DNA from: Heterostelium multicystogenum | Taxonomy: Eukaryota > Evosea > Eumycetozoa > Acytosteliales > Acytosteliaceae | Direction: 5' to 3' | Assembly (NCBI GenBank): GCA_003667245.1 | Contig: RCNN01000025.1 | Coordinates: forward strand, 97,812 to 161,811 | DNA: 64,000 nt | In this document: positions 33,506 to 45,500 of the stretch, in pieces | Numbering within the stretch: position 1 is the first letter of the stretch | Layout of the letters: every line of letters starts with the position of its first letter | Made by a program: the position numbers and the translations under genes | Notes under the pieces: model-generated | Seen by the model: only the letters and a program-made list of their open reading frames with translations | The model's database searches: none | Told to the model about the DNA's origin: nothing

Positions 33506-33924
33506 TTATATGTGCATTTTTCTTGACAGAATACCACTTGTAATGAACTTTGCATTTTGGTTTCCTACAAATGTTAGTTGTCAAATGATGAAATACTCTT
33601 TCCTTTAATAGTTTATTATTAAATACTTTTAAAAATAGATTTAACTCCATTTGTGTATTTTGATTGATTGTTGGTGTGAATCAGTGACCTTTTATCTAAC
33701 ATTTTTAGAAATTGTTTTTAGCATTTGGGGAAAGAAACAAATTATTTAAAAAGAAATTTGGAAGAAAATTCATTAAACTATCTATCAATTTGGAAAAGAT
33801 ATTTATAGACAATTAAAAAATGGATTCCAAAGATTATATGGTTTGAATAATAATTTATATTGCTTTTATTTCGGTCATGTTTGTCTCAATTGAGGAACCA
33901 AATACTGATTTAGTATTGGAATAT
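33506..33924. other. Short AT-rich spacer
   Basis: Nothing recognisable; promoter side of the ankyrin gene and 3' flank of lysozyme B. Confidence 0.5.
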
Positions 33925-34995
33925 TTAATTGATGACGGCATAGTAACCAGATCCTGATCCCTGAAGCTGTACTGTTACCAGATCCTGAACCTGAACTGAA
34001 CCAGAGCTTGATCCACTACCTGATCCTGATGAGCTACCCTGAATCCACTTCCAGAGCTTGATCCACTACCTGAACCTGATGAGGTGCTACCAGAAGATGA
34101 TCCTGAACCGGAGCTTGATCCACTACCTGAACCTGATGAGCTACCTGATCCACTTCCTGAACCTGATGAAGTAGTTCCTGAGGATCCAGATCCTGATCCA
34201 CTTCCTGATCCACTTCCTGATCCAGATCCTGAACCAGATCCTGATGTTGATTCTCCAGAACCTCCTGGGTAGTAGTTGAGATCAACAGAAACACCACACT
34301 CATTGGTGTTACCAACGTATTGCTTCATTACTGGGTTGTTCCAACCACCATATTGGTAGAAGCTGGTGTCAGTGAAAGCAGCGACACCATCGTAGTGAGC
34401 GTACCATTGTGGGTATGAGGAGAGGGAAGAGAGAGAACCGACAGTTTTGTGGCCACTCACCAAGTGATGAATAGACACCAACGCTGACACCCAAGGAGGC
34501 AGCAGTTTGGACGGCTTCAGCAACGAATTCAGCATTCTCACTGGTTGAACCCCAGCATTGATCACATTGCTCGACGTCAATCCAAAGGGTACCGAATTGA
34601 CCACCCAAGGCACTTACAATTTGTTGAATAGCATTTGATGATGGAGTGTTTCCATCGCATTGGTTGCACAAGAAAGCATACTATTGTGAATCCAATATGA
34701 GTCATTGGTTTGGTTTGGTTGTATTTATGTTGTGGAAAGTTTCAAACTTACAATATCGACAATTTGGAAACCAGCAGATTTAGCAGCTGCGAGGATAGAA
34801 GAGGCTTGGGGGTTCAAAACAGTCACCACCAGACCAGACTTGGATGATGGCACGTTGATTCTTTTGTGCAAGACATGACCATTGCTCAGAGGTAATTCCA
34901 TCAGAGATGAAAGATGACATATCAATACCATAGTCTGCATGGGCAACAGCCAAAACAGTTACCAAAACAATAAGAGTTGAAATAAAGAATTTCAT
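33925..34995 (-). CDS. Secreted GH25-type lysozyme B with Gly/Ser tail
   Basis: Paralogue of the gene at 30207-31354. Signal peptide MKFFISTLIVLVTVLAVAHA, then YGIDMSSFISDGI, QWSCLAQKNQRAIIQVWSGG, an intron at 34681-34751, YAFLCNQCDGNTPSSN, the catalytic region TLWIDVEQCDQCWGSTS, VGVYSSLGEW, WYAHYDGVAAF, YQYGGWNNPVMKQYVGNTN and CGVSVDLNYYPGG. The tail is a long Gly/Ser repeat, unlike the NPTSS tail of lysozyme A. Slips occur near 34820 (extra T) and 34446 (extra A) and in the tail. In the frame that keeps Gly/Ser the protein ends GSGSGYYAVIN at 33925; another frame stops at 33975. The ATG at 34995 is preferred because it begins directly with the signal peptide. Confidence 0.82.
34020..34262 (-). 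repeat. Gly-Ser coding repeat
   Basis: Imperfect GGATCAGGAAGTGGATCA-like units encoding (GS)n and GSSSGSGS, with one or more frame slips. Confidence 0.8.
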
Positions 34996-35694
34996 CCTAT
35001 ATGTATAAAATATATTATAATAGATTTGGTTTATATTAAATACCAAATAAAATCAATTGATTGATTTATTTATAAGCTATTGGACCTTATGATGATTGAT
35101 TCATCTTCCCATTAGTTTTATTATTTTTTTATTTTATTTTTTATAAGATTATTTACTAAAAAGTTGTTTATAATTATAAAATATGTTCCTAAGACGGCTT
35201 AGTGGTGCCTAATATGAGGCTTAGTTTGCAAACCAACGAAATATCTTCATGAAAAAGTATCCTAAATGTAGTGGGGTTGTGTGATTTTTGTTTTTTTTCA
35301 GTAATCCTAAGTCAGAAATTTGGACTACGATGATTTTTGGCAATAAAATATCCTCCTAAATACCATGTTAGGGCAGTATTTTACATTTTGAAATAGTCAT
35401 TCAACGATTTGGGAAAGCTATTCATCTTTCAAAAAATCTACTCTCCAAAGGCTTCAATTGATCGGTGCTGAAATTAAAATTGGCAATTGAAAAGTAGTTG
35501 GAACGCTACCTAATACTTGAGGTGATTTTCTAATAATATAACCATTTGCTCTTGTCATTTGAAAGTTCTTACCATCTTAGTCATAGTGAAGATACATCCC
35601 TTTAACTCACATTCATTGAGTATAAATTTTATTTATAAAATAATAATATCTTTGCAAATATCTCCTACATATGAATCTTTTTTTCTACCAGGAT

Positions 35695-35724
35695 AGGATT
35701 GATTTATTTTAGTAAATCAATCCT
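35695..35724. repeat. Perfect 12-bp inverted repeat with 6-base loop
   Basis: AGGATTGATTTA, loop TTTTAG, then TAAATCAATCCT. It is isolated in non-coding DNA, 0.6 kb from PWP2 and 0.7 kb from lysozyme B. Confidence 0.6.
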
Positions 35725-36090
35725 CCGTCGACTATTATTATCTAACTATCCCAGTGAAGGAACTTAACATTGAAATTTTCATATTATACATTTCGTAATA
35801 TAGGATTATTACACTTGGAATACAGAAATACAATTGAATAGTAAGCAAAAGACAAAGAAGGTTTAAAGACACTAGACTTGTTGCATATTTTGAATTCTTA
35901 ATCTTAATTAATTTTTGTAGTCATACTCAAGTAATTGGTCATAATCAAATTCTATACTTGGAATCCAATGGAATGTATTGGTTGATACTACAAATCCTGT
36001 TTTAGATACATAAATCCTAATTGCGTACCATAATGCGGCAAAAAAAAAAATGATGCTTGACAATTAGTTTTTAAGTTTTTTTGGCTTTAA

Positions 36091-36213
36091 TTTTAATTGT
36101 TTGATTTTAATTTTTTTTGCCTTAATTTTTATAACTAACACTCAATTAACAACAAAAATTAAAATTAAAAACTATTTTTTTTTGGCAATTTTAATTGTTT
36201 GATTTTAATTTTA
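36091..36213. repeat. Direct repeat, 24-25 bp, 98 bp apart
   Basis: TTTTAATTGTTTGATTTTAA followed by TTTT begins at 36091 and again at 36189. A partly complementary A-rich stretch lies between the copies (about 36150-36170), so the block can also fold. Confidence 0.6.
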
Positions 36214-36237
36214 TTTTTTTTGGTTAATTTTATAATT

Positions 36238-36251
36238 AAAAAACGAACGAA
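36238..36251 (+). promoter_or_regulatory. AAAAAACGAACGAA element upstream of PWP2
   Basis: Exact copy of the 14-bp element, 100 bp before the PWP2 start and on the gene strand. RRP36 and the left-edge gene have identical copies at similar distance. Confidence 0.5.
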
Positions 36252-36350
36252 GAATTATATTTAATAATAATAATAATATTCTGATTGTGAATTTGGTTTG
36301 ATTATTATTGTTTATATATAACATTACTGGACAAGTCAAAACACTAAAAG

Positions 36351-39300
36351 ATGATGAAATTTGGCTATCAATTCTCAAATCTTTTGGGAACTGTCTACAG
36401 TGGCGGTAATATACTGTTCACCCCTGACGGAAACAGCGTGATCAGTCCCGTTGGAAACAGATTGACAGTTTTCGATTTGGTCAACCACAACTCGATCACT
36501 CTACCAGTAGAAACACACAGAGACATCAAAACCATTGCATTGTCACCCAATGGAAAGATTTTGATTGCATCAGATGAGAGTATGATATCATAGATCATGT
36601 GGCATGATTGATTTGGTCCTGTCACGTGATTGGCTTGCTAGGCTTGGATTGACTTTGAATACTAACGCAGTATTCTTTATTAACTTCAACAGATGGTTAC
36701 ACTGCTATCATAAATTTACAGAGACATGTTCAGTTGGGAGAATGCAAGTTCAAAGAGACACCTTCATCGATTGAATTTTCACCAAATGGAAGTATGGTTG
36801 CTTTTGGTATTGACAAGAGAGTATACATCTACAAGGCACCCATCGTCCAGAAGTCGTTGAATCCAATGGTCAGACTTTCACTTTTCCAACATTCACAGAA
36901 AATTGTATCACTTGATTGGTCCAACGATTCAAAGTATGTAGAGGACCATTGGTCTGGAGACTGTTCGTTTAATGAGCATATTCTGATGATTGATGTTTTA
37001 CTTCTAGGAAACTTTTGATTGCATGCAAAGGAGGTACTTTGTTTGTTAGAGAAGGAAACGATAAACCACATTTATTCCAGGTACAGGGATCTCAACCAGT
37101 TCGTGCTTATTTTGGAAACAAAGAAGCAACTTCTATTTTTGCAGTTTCAAAGAAAGGTTTGGTACAATGGCGTTATCTCACAGAAGAGGAAATACAGCAA
37201 CAGAAACAGAGCAATTTGGCGTCAGAAAACCCAGATATCATTATTACAACAGACAATTTGGCAGTGGAACAGCGTACAAACACTACTTTTGGAGATGATA
37301 GAAAAGATAGAAACAAGAGAAGAGCAGGTAGATGGATATACACAAGCTTCCATCGTTTTGAAACATCACAATCGGTTCGTGTCAAGTCTTGCCAATATCA
37401 TAAGGTTGGTGGACTGCTTGTGATCGGACTGTCGAATGGTCTTTTCACACTCCACCAGATGCCAGAGTATCAGGAGTTATATCGTTTGAATATCTCGAAT
37501 CAAGCAATCACTTCTGTAGCTTTCAACTCAACTGGTGAGTGGATGGCATTCGCCTCAAAGGAACTTGGACAGCTGCTTGTTTGGGAGTGGCGTTCTGAGA
37601 CCTATATCCTTAAACAACAAGGTCATGCTTACAATATGTCCTCTATGGCTTACTCACCTGATGGACAAACCATTGCCACTGGTGGTGATGATGGAAAAGT
37701 CAAGATTTGGAATACTCAATCTGGATACTGTTTTGTTACTTTCTCAGAGCACGAAGCACCAGTAACTGCTGTACGTTACTCACCAGTCGGCAGTCAAAAT
37801 GCAGTTTTCTCTGCTAGTTTGGACGGAACAGTTCGTGCCTTCGATTTATTGCGTTATCGTAATTTCCGTACATTCGTATCACCAAACAAATCACAATTCT
37901 CTTCGTTGGCCATTGATGCCGCCGGTGAAATTGTCGTAGCTGGTTGTGTAGACACCTTTGAGATCTATGTCTGGTCGATCCGTACCGGTCGTCTAACTGA
38001 TGTTTTGTCTGGACACACTGCACCAGTATCTAGCTTATCTTTCGATCCAGCAACTTCGATGCTTGCCTCAGGTTCATGGGACAAGTCCGTACGTGTTTGG
38101 GACTTATTCGAAGATGGAGCCACCAAAGAAAACATCATCAACAAATCAGATATCTTGGCAATCTCCTACTCTCCAGATGGATCAAGATTTGCAGTATCCA
38201 CATTGGACGGATCGATCCAAATTTTCGAAACCGCTAACTGGACTCAAATTGGGGTCATCGACGGACGTCACGATATCATGGGTGGTCGATTAGCCTCGGA
38301 TCTAAAGATGGTCAAGAACAATGCAGCAGGACGTGCCTTCACCAAAATTTCATTCACTCCAAACGGACAGTGCATCATTGCCGGTGGAGACTCCAAGTAC
38401 ATTTGCATCTACCACGTAGAGCAGCAGATTCTCCTCAAGAAATACCAGACCTCGCGCAACATGTCGTTGGACGGAATATTCGACAATCACACTTGGCGCA
38501 AGATCACAGAGTTTGGACACATCGACAATATGGAAGAGGACTACGAAGAAGATGAGAAACGTCATGAAAATTCATTACCAGGTGTCAAGAAAGGAGACCT
38601 TGCAAAGCGTAGCACCAAGAAAAAGATCAAGACATACGACCTCTCCATTTCCCCAACTGGACGTGCATGGGCAGCTACCACTACCGAGGGTCTCATGATC
38701 TACTCGCTCGACGAGAACCTATTCTTTGACCCAACCGACCTCTCCTTAGACATCAACCCGGAATCAATTCGATCAACATTAAATGACAAAGAATATTTAA
38801 GAGCTTTAATTGTGAGTATCTCAAATTGAAAGACCCAATCATCACCCAAAACTCAAAGAATCAACTACTAATGAACAACATTATCATTGCTATATAGATG
38901 AGTTTGAAATTGAATGAGAAGCCACTCATAGAAGAAGTGTTTGAATCAATTCCAATCGACCATATTGCCTTCGTCTGCCATGAATTCCCTCAATATTATT
39001 TAAAGAATTTCATCAAATTTATCAGCTATATCTTTGAAAGAAAGCCTCACTTGGAGTTCCAAATGACTTGGATTCTATATTTGTTGACCTACCATGGAAA
39101 GTTCTTCAAGACAAACAGTTTGTCAATGATTGAATCACTTAGAAACCTCCAAAAATGTTTAGTTCAAAATTATAATAACTTGTCACAAGTGTAAGTCATT
39201 TAATGCCAACAAACTTCAATTTGTCAATTTGAGATTTGGAAATGAAAACTAACTTTAATTCTCTTTTTTTTGCAATCATAGATGTGATGACAACAAATAT

Positions 39301-39561
39301 ACATTAGATTATTTCGAGAAAATGTCAATATTTAGCAGCCTAAAAGCAAAGGAAGAAATTAAAGTTAAAGTCGAAAAACAAGAGCCAAACTCTGAAGATG
39401 AAGACGAAGACGATGAAGATGAAGACGAGGATGAAGATGATGAAATGAATGGTGAGGATGAATATGATGAAGATGAAGAAGAAGAAGAAGAAGAAGAGGA
39501 GGAGGAAGAAGAAGAGGAAGAAACTCAATCTAGAAATAAGAAGATAAAATCAAGTAAATAA
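36351..39561 (+). CDS. pwp2: PWP2/UTP1, small-subunit processome WD40 protein
   Basis: PWP2 (UTP1) belongs to the UTP-B subcomplex of the 90S pre-ribosome and is needed for early pre-18S rRNA processing in the nucleolus. Five exons, 36351-36579, 36693-36933, 37008-38811, 38898-39190 and 39282-39561, total exactly 949 codons with no frame slip. The N-terminus (KFGYQFSNLLGTVYSGGN) and the two tandem WD40 propellers are typical: FAVSKKGLVQWRY, WIYTSFHRFETSQSVRVKSC, GHAYNMSSMAYSPDGQTIAT, GGDDGKVKIWNTQSGYCFVT, GHTAPVSSLSFDP and GSWDKSVRVWDLFED. The C-terminal UTP12-like domain includes RALIMSLKLNE and FERKPHLEFQ. A strongly acidic tail (about 45 Asp/Glu) ends in a basic nuclear-localisation-like KKIKSSK. 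A second Met at codon 2 could also serve as start. Confidence 0.96.
39390..39520 (+). repeat. GAA/GAT-rich tract encoding the PWP2 acidic tail
   Basis: Nearly uninterrupted purine-rich GAN codons coding for Asp/Glu at the PWP2 C-terminus. Confidence 0.85.
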
Positions 39562-41772
39562 ATCATATAGAACATAGTTTATTATATTTTAAATATGATC
39601 ATCTTGGTGGCCATTAATAGAATCAATATTCATTTAAAAAAAAAAGATCACTCACAATCAAAATTTATCATCTATCAGATTACCTGGTTTGCAACTAAAT
39701 GAGAATCATATTATTTCTTTGAATGAATATAACTGACAAGTATAAACTGCTATTTTGGATATAATTGGCTGTTCTATATCTATGTCCATTCCAATTTTAA
39801 AGACATTCAGTAATCCATATCTCTACTTTGTTATAATAGTAATAAAAGTACAAATGCGTTAGAAATGTTAATGATGATGCTGGAAGAATGCTAACCAACC
39901 AACTAACTAACTAACTATCCAATCAACCAACAAACTTACAAATTTCAATGTAAGTGAGACCTTTTTAAATATTGTTTATTATCATAACACAACACTCTTA
40001 ATTGTAAAACAAACAAAGATAACATTCATTAAAAGCTCTCGTTATTATTATTATTATTATTAGACCTAAACGCCATTGTTACTGTTGATCTGTTGCTATT
40101 GTTGTTGCCACTTTAGATATATTTAGATTAACTTCAATTGTGTTGATATGGTGGTAGTGTGATGTTGTGGGTTTACTAGTTTTATTTAAAAAGCATATTA
40201 AACAACAAAATCATCATAAGACAGATATACAGATAGCACACACACCCACACATTACTGGTGTAAGGGTGGAGGTAATATTGTTATATTTAGACTGTTTAA
40301 TAAGATAATGTAAAGATTGAATCAAGAGAATTGTCAAGTTAAACTTACTTCGCTAGCAATAGTGATAATCCATCCATTCATTTAATTTAAAGAATTATGG
40401 CTATTATTATTATTATTAATAATAATATTGTCGTTGTTGTTGTTATTCAAGATCACTTAGGTGTAGTGTGGTTTGATTGATTGATTGATTGATGTTTACT
40501 TACTACAGCACTTTGAAGTTAAAGACAAATAGAGTACAATCACAGGATGTACCAGCTCAATTGAGTAAGCTAACTGGTTATGGTCTTTCATCTTTCACAA
40601 TAAGCAAGCAAGCAATCAAGCATAGAAGATCAAAGGAGAAGGAAGAAAGAATTGTGTGAAAGTGATAGCAATGTGTTGTGGTAAATATATACATCAATCG
40701 CTCACACTGCAATTTAGTAGTGTTGGTTCTTTCATTTGATCTCACAAATACCCAAAATAACATGTGTGCGTGAATGAATGGATTGTCATTACTGCATTAC
40801 ACTTATGATGTGATTGTGCTTATTATTAAAATAATATTTGTTAGTTTGATGTACTCTACTTTTAAATATTCCAATCACTAAATAATATTGGCTTATCATA
40901 ATTATTATTGTTATGACTATAATTTAATTAAACCAGCTAAAATAACCAACCAAACTAACACAAGTGCTATATTGCCTAACACATCGTCTTATCAATCAAT
41001 AAGTCAACTAACCATTAGCTATCTATACTTTTACTACAATAAAATTTAATATCGCCTCTTCAATTTCCAAACCAAATAAATAATAAATTCATTCATACAT
41101 GCTAAACTTAACTTATCCAATCTAAACTAACCTGAACCAACTAACCAACTAAATCACTATTATTATTCCTATTATTATCATCATCATCAATTATTATTAA
41201 TTTAATTTAAATCCAACAATTTAAATTTCATCTTGTAAATTTAGACATCAACATTGATAGATACATCACATATTTTACAACTTCATTCAACAATTAACAT
41301 TTGCTACTATATCCTATAATACTACTACTTCTACTACTACTCCACTACAATTAATATAATACATTGCCTCTAATCTTATTTATTGGTCTCCACTACACTT
41401 TTCTCCAATACCATATTTATTGACTATTTATAAATATAAAACTATTATATTAATCAATATTGTAATATTAATTTAACTTGTTGTAAAATATATAATAATC
41501 TATTCAACAATATATAAATATATATATCTCTATTGTAACATATTTAAATTAAGTAACTAAAAATTGTTTCTTCCATTTTACTAAAATATTTATCTATATA
41601 CTATATTATTAAATTCTAAAAAGAATAAAGTAAATTAGAACTACTGATATTGTTGTTATTCTAATTTATGTTGTTTGTAATATTAAATAAATTTGTAATA
41701 ATAAGAATAGACTTTAAACAATAACTTACAGTATATATATTACCATTAATTGATTATAAAATATTAAATAAA
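39562..41772. other. 2.2-kb AT-rich spacer
   Basis: No supported gene; the ORF at 40578-40763 is a chance frame. It contains CAACTAACTAAC-type repeats (39895-39925), TTA repeats and a G-box-like site at 40243-40251 followed by a GGTGTAAGGGTGG string. It probably includes a long 5' regulatory region for the gene at 41773. Confidence 0.5.
40243..40251. promoter_or_regulatory. G-box-like CACCCACAC
   Basis: Same 9-mer as at 8532, 42930 and 47395, inside a CA-rich run and followed within 12 bases by GT-rich sequence on the same strand. Tentative GBF-type site. Confidence 0.3.
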
Positions 41773-42537
41773 ATGGATAAGAATACCGTCTCTGAAAAAA
41801 AGGTTAGACCAATTTTGAATCGAATAAAAACAATTGGTGACCTTAGATCTAAAAAAACTGAAGACAATGGAAGCACTTCCCCAGTGGCTTCTCCAAGATT
41901 CTACAATACAGATGACCAATCACCTATGAGCGCACCCTCCTCCCCCAACTTAAATTCAAAGAAACTTTCACGAGGAAGATCGTTCTGGCAAACTAAACAA
42001 AAGGACGAATTCGACGAAGCACTTCAAATGGAAAAGGAACGAGAGAAAGAAAGAGAAAGAGGACTCAGAGAAAAGGAAAAAGAACTAAAGGAAAAAGAAA
42101 AGGAAAAGAAGAAAGAGGAAAGAAGACAGAAGAAAATGAACAAGAAATCCAGTAGCAAGAGAGCAGGTGATGCATCTGGCGCCAAGAAGGGAAATGTTGG
42201 AAACACCAACGATTCCGAATACGATGGATATCCCACCGAAGCAATTGATGAGGAGCGCCACAACGAGGGAGACGACTACGACTCCAATGACAACGAAGAG
42301 TATGGAGATGACGACAGCCAAACATCTGATGGTGAAATTGAACTGGTCGACGAAGATGGCGACGCCATCGACTCCTCCAAGAAAACGAAATTCAAAAAAA
42401 ACTGGATCAAATGGGTGGGAATGTTCTCCTATTTCCCAACCATAGGAATCTCCGCTGATGGATCACAATCACCAAGATCACCCACCATTGCATCAATACA
42501 GACCCAAAGACGTAGAGGATCACTATGTCTAGATTAA
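41773..42537 (+). CDS. Disordered orphan protein, 254 aa, with basic coiled-coil and acidic domain
   Basis: A single-exon protein with no recognisable family. Residues 1-70 are Ser/Pro-rich with several SP or TSP sites (TSPVASPRF, QSPMSAPSSPN) and a basic GRSFWQTK motif. Residues ~83-125 are a highly charged Lys/Glu coiled-coil helix. Residues ~145-205 are acidic (Asp/Glu/Asn/Tyr). A short basic-aromatic segment follows (KFKKNWIKWVGMFSYFPTIG), then another SP-rich end (SQSPRSP, RRRGS). The aromatic segment could bind membrane or a partner protein. It is flanked by 2.2 kb and 3.1 kb of non-coding DNA, unusual spacing here, which suggests complex regulation. Coding status is strong; function unknown. 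Confidence 0.75.
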   Translation: MDKNTVSEKKVRPILNRIKTIGDLRSKKTEDNGSTSPVASPRFYNTDDQSPMSAPSSPNLNSKKLSRGRSFWQTKQKDEFDEALQMEKEREKERERGLREKEKELKEKEKEKKKEERRQKKMNKKSSSKRAGDASGAKKGNVGNTNDSEYDGYPTEAIDEERHNEGDDYDSNDNEEYGDDDSQTSDGEIELVDEDGDAIDSSKKTKFKKNWIKWVGMFSYFPTIGISADGSQSPRSPTIASIQTQRRRGSLCLD

Positions 42538-45500
42538 CAAATAAATTGGTCTACCTACGAAATAAGAAATTAAACAAAATAATTAGTTTCAAATAAAATC
42601 AAATTGTACATTTTTAAACACATTTTTCCATAGCCAAATCAACAAATTTGATCAACTGATTTCTATACATAATCAATTACATTTAGCCAAAAGATTATCC
42701 ATACATATATATTATTATTACATATAATCATTAAATATATAAAGTTCCCAAATTTAGAAAAATAGACTATCATCTTAAATTCTAAATTCTAAAATTAGAT
42801 TATGGAATACTAAAACCATATGTTTTGATGATACATGTTAATTTTAGGCTTTACAAACTTACATGTTTCAAAGGGGTATTCAAAGTTCCAATATTTGATT
42901 ACAACTAATTAAACCCTAACACTCACACGCACCCACACACACATTTTGAATCGGTATCACCCAAATGCGGCGTATGTTTATTAATTAAACCGATCATCTC
43001 AAGTTCATCATGAAACCCAAAACTGTCCTTTGTTAACATTGTTTAATATGAGTTGATGATAGTTTTATTTAAATTATTTTGATTTAAAACTATCAAATAG
43101 AAGATTCCAATTTCATTTCAACACATACATATATGGTTATTGATATGATTCCATCAAGAATTTCACTGTTGTCAATGCACATGTTTCAACCTATAAAAGT
43201 AAAAATGAACATACTTTTGCAAACCAGCATGCAAGGTGTCACCCCTCACCTGGTATACAATTCAGGGTTATTTTCAATTTTAAAAAACAGTGGTCTGAAA
43301 ATCATTCATGAAACAACCCAACTTAATCTTGTCCTAGCATCTAAAATGAAATTTCAAATGGGTTGATGTTTGGAAAAACAAAAAAGTAAAATAAATATCA
43401 AATTTGAATTCTTGTATGTGTGTTTGTTTGAAAGTTGTGGGATCTGTAAAGGTAGTGTTTTGCTGGGTTGGGTTGGTGGATTCTGGCACCTGCCAAACTA
43501 AACTAAAAATTAACATTTTCTTACCTGCCAGAAATTGTTATTAATAAACAAACAGCAAACAGCAAACAGAAACTAATACTTACTAATAACAACAATAAAC
43601 AAGCAAAGAAAGCAAAGAAATTACTACGATTCAATTTCAACAACCATTGCATTATTCTTCATTGTTTATACAAGCATACATACATACAAATAATATTAGT
43701 ATTTATTTCATTGGTTTTCAATAAATAATAAAGAACACAATAAGTGTTTTGGATATTTTGTGTTGTGGTTTTATTTTTAATTTTTGTATTGATTTTTTTT
43801 GTTTTTCGTTTTGAAAACATAAAAAGTACCAACAACAACATAAAAATAACCACAAAAAGTAATCAAGTTGTACACACATCACCACCTTTTTCCTTTCCAT
43901 TTTCTTACATACACCACCTTTCATGATTAAAAATATCATTTATCGTTTGTTTCAAATACATAAGCATACAATCATAAACAGATAATTGACTTTCCATACA
44001 CCTCCATTTAGAGAATACATATATGTAACTTATTGATAGTTCATATTATTAGAGTGAAACAATAAAACAACACACAACACAACCACATATTTATATAACA
44101 AAGACGACATACAATAATAGGACAACACACCTCAAGAGAAAACCATTTCAAAGTATAGATAATCAAAGAAAATAATACCAATAACCACAACTATACTAAA
44201 CAACAACAACAATAACACAACAACAACAACAGCTCAATATTAGCAACAGTTCATGATTCAAATTTTGATAATACACATCATAGTAGAAGTAGTATCACCC
44301 TATAACTATACTTTAAAATAGTGCAGCATAAAAACAAAAAACATCAGAATAATTATTAACCAGCCAAATAGTAGTAGTAATACTAATAATCATAATAGTA
44401 AAATAGTTAATTGATTAGTGATTGTGTTACTTTAGTTTAATAATAGGAGCAACTTTTATAAGTAGCATTCAAGTGGTTTGATTCGACCAACTACAAATAC
44501 GATTGTTGTAACTAATCAAACTAGAATCATCAATCAAGATTACAATACCAAGTGTATACGGACAGCTAAATCTAATTACAATCATTGTATTATTTTGATT
44601 ATCGATCGATTGGTTGGTTGACTGAATCGTGATTGAGAAATCCAAAACATACTACCCCCAGCTGCGCACCCATTGGAGTTGATTTGAATTCTACATTTCA
44701 TACCAATTGACATATCTGGACAATAATCAGAAAAGACAAACAGACATAAACAACCCAATCAGATCTCATCTAAATAGTATAGCAGTGTATAATTATAGTA
44801 ATAATAATCGTAATATTATAGTAATCAATTCAATTCAATCAACTATTTATAAGTAATAGAATCAGAATTGCATCTTATTCAATCAGCATAGGCTTAGCAT
44901 CAGTATCAGTGTCTTCTTCGCTTCAACAACAGCAAAGTAGTAACAATAATAATTGTATCATTAGCGTTTTATTTTAAATTGATTTGTTTACCTTATCACA
45001 CTATTCCATAAACATCATCAATTTCCCACAACCTCGTCCACTACTCTCACCATCTCACCATCTCTCACCTCGATCACCACAACTCACTCCACATTTCCTC
45101 TATTGTATTCTGTGTATATATATATATATATAAATAAATCCTTCTCCTCCTATACTATCATAATATATTATTCCATATCTATTATCTGATTACTTTAGTA
45201 ATTCAATAGTACTTTACATTTATTATTAACATCAATCAAATCAAATAGCAAATCATCATCAAAATAATTAATAAAAGTATCTTCTTTATTTATTTATTAT
45301 TATAATACAAGGATTTACATCACAATTAAACCAACCCATATCAACATATATACATTTTAACATGTTTGGTAATTTATATATATAGTCCTTATTTATTTTA
45401 TATTAATTATCTATTAACACCAATATCAACATTATTTGAAATTTAAATCAATCAAATAAAACAATCAATCAAAATTTCCTAATTAATCAACCATTTACCG

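Larger units (their letters stand above)
34996..36350. other. Spacer upstream of PWP2
   Basis: No ORF supported. It contains a perfect inverted repeat (35695-35724), a direct repeat of 24 T-rich bases (36091 and 36189 starts) and the 14-bp element at 36238-36251. Confidence 0.6.

Noticed and set aside
34084..34272. Plus-strand Pro/Asp/Glu repeat ORF
   Set aside because: Antisense to the Gly/Ser tail of lysozyme B.
39340..39528. Phe-rich minus-strand ORF
   Set aside because: Reverse complement of the PWP2 acidic tail.
42024..42325. Three overlapping minus-strand ORFs rich in Phe/Leu/Ser
   Set aside because: Shadows of the Lys/Glu coiled-coil codons of the orphan gene at 41773.
43659..43939. 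Overlapping ORFs with a hydrophobic Cys-rich run
   Set aside because: They lie in low-complexity AT-rich spacer, read on both strands, and show no consistent coding bias.
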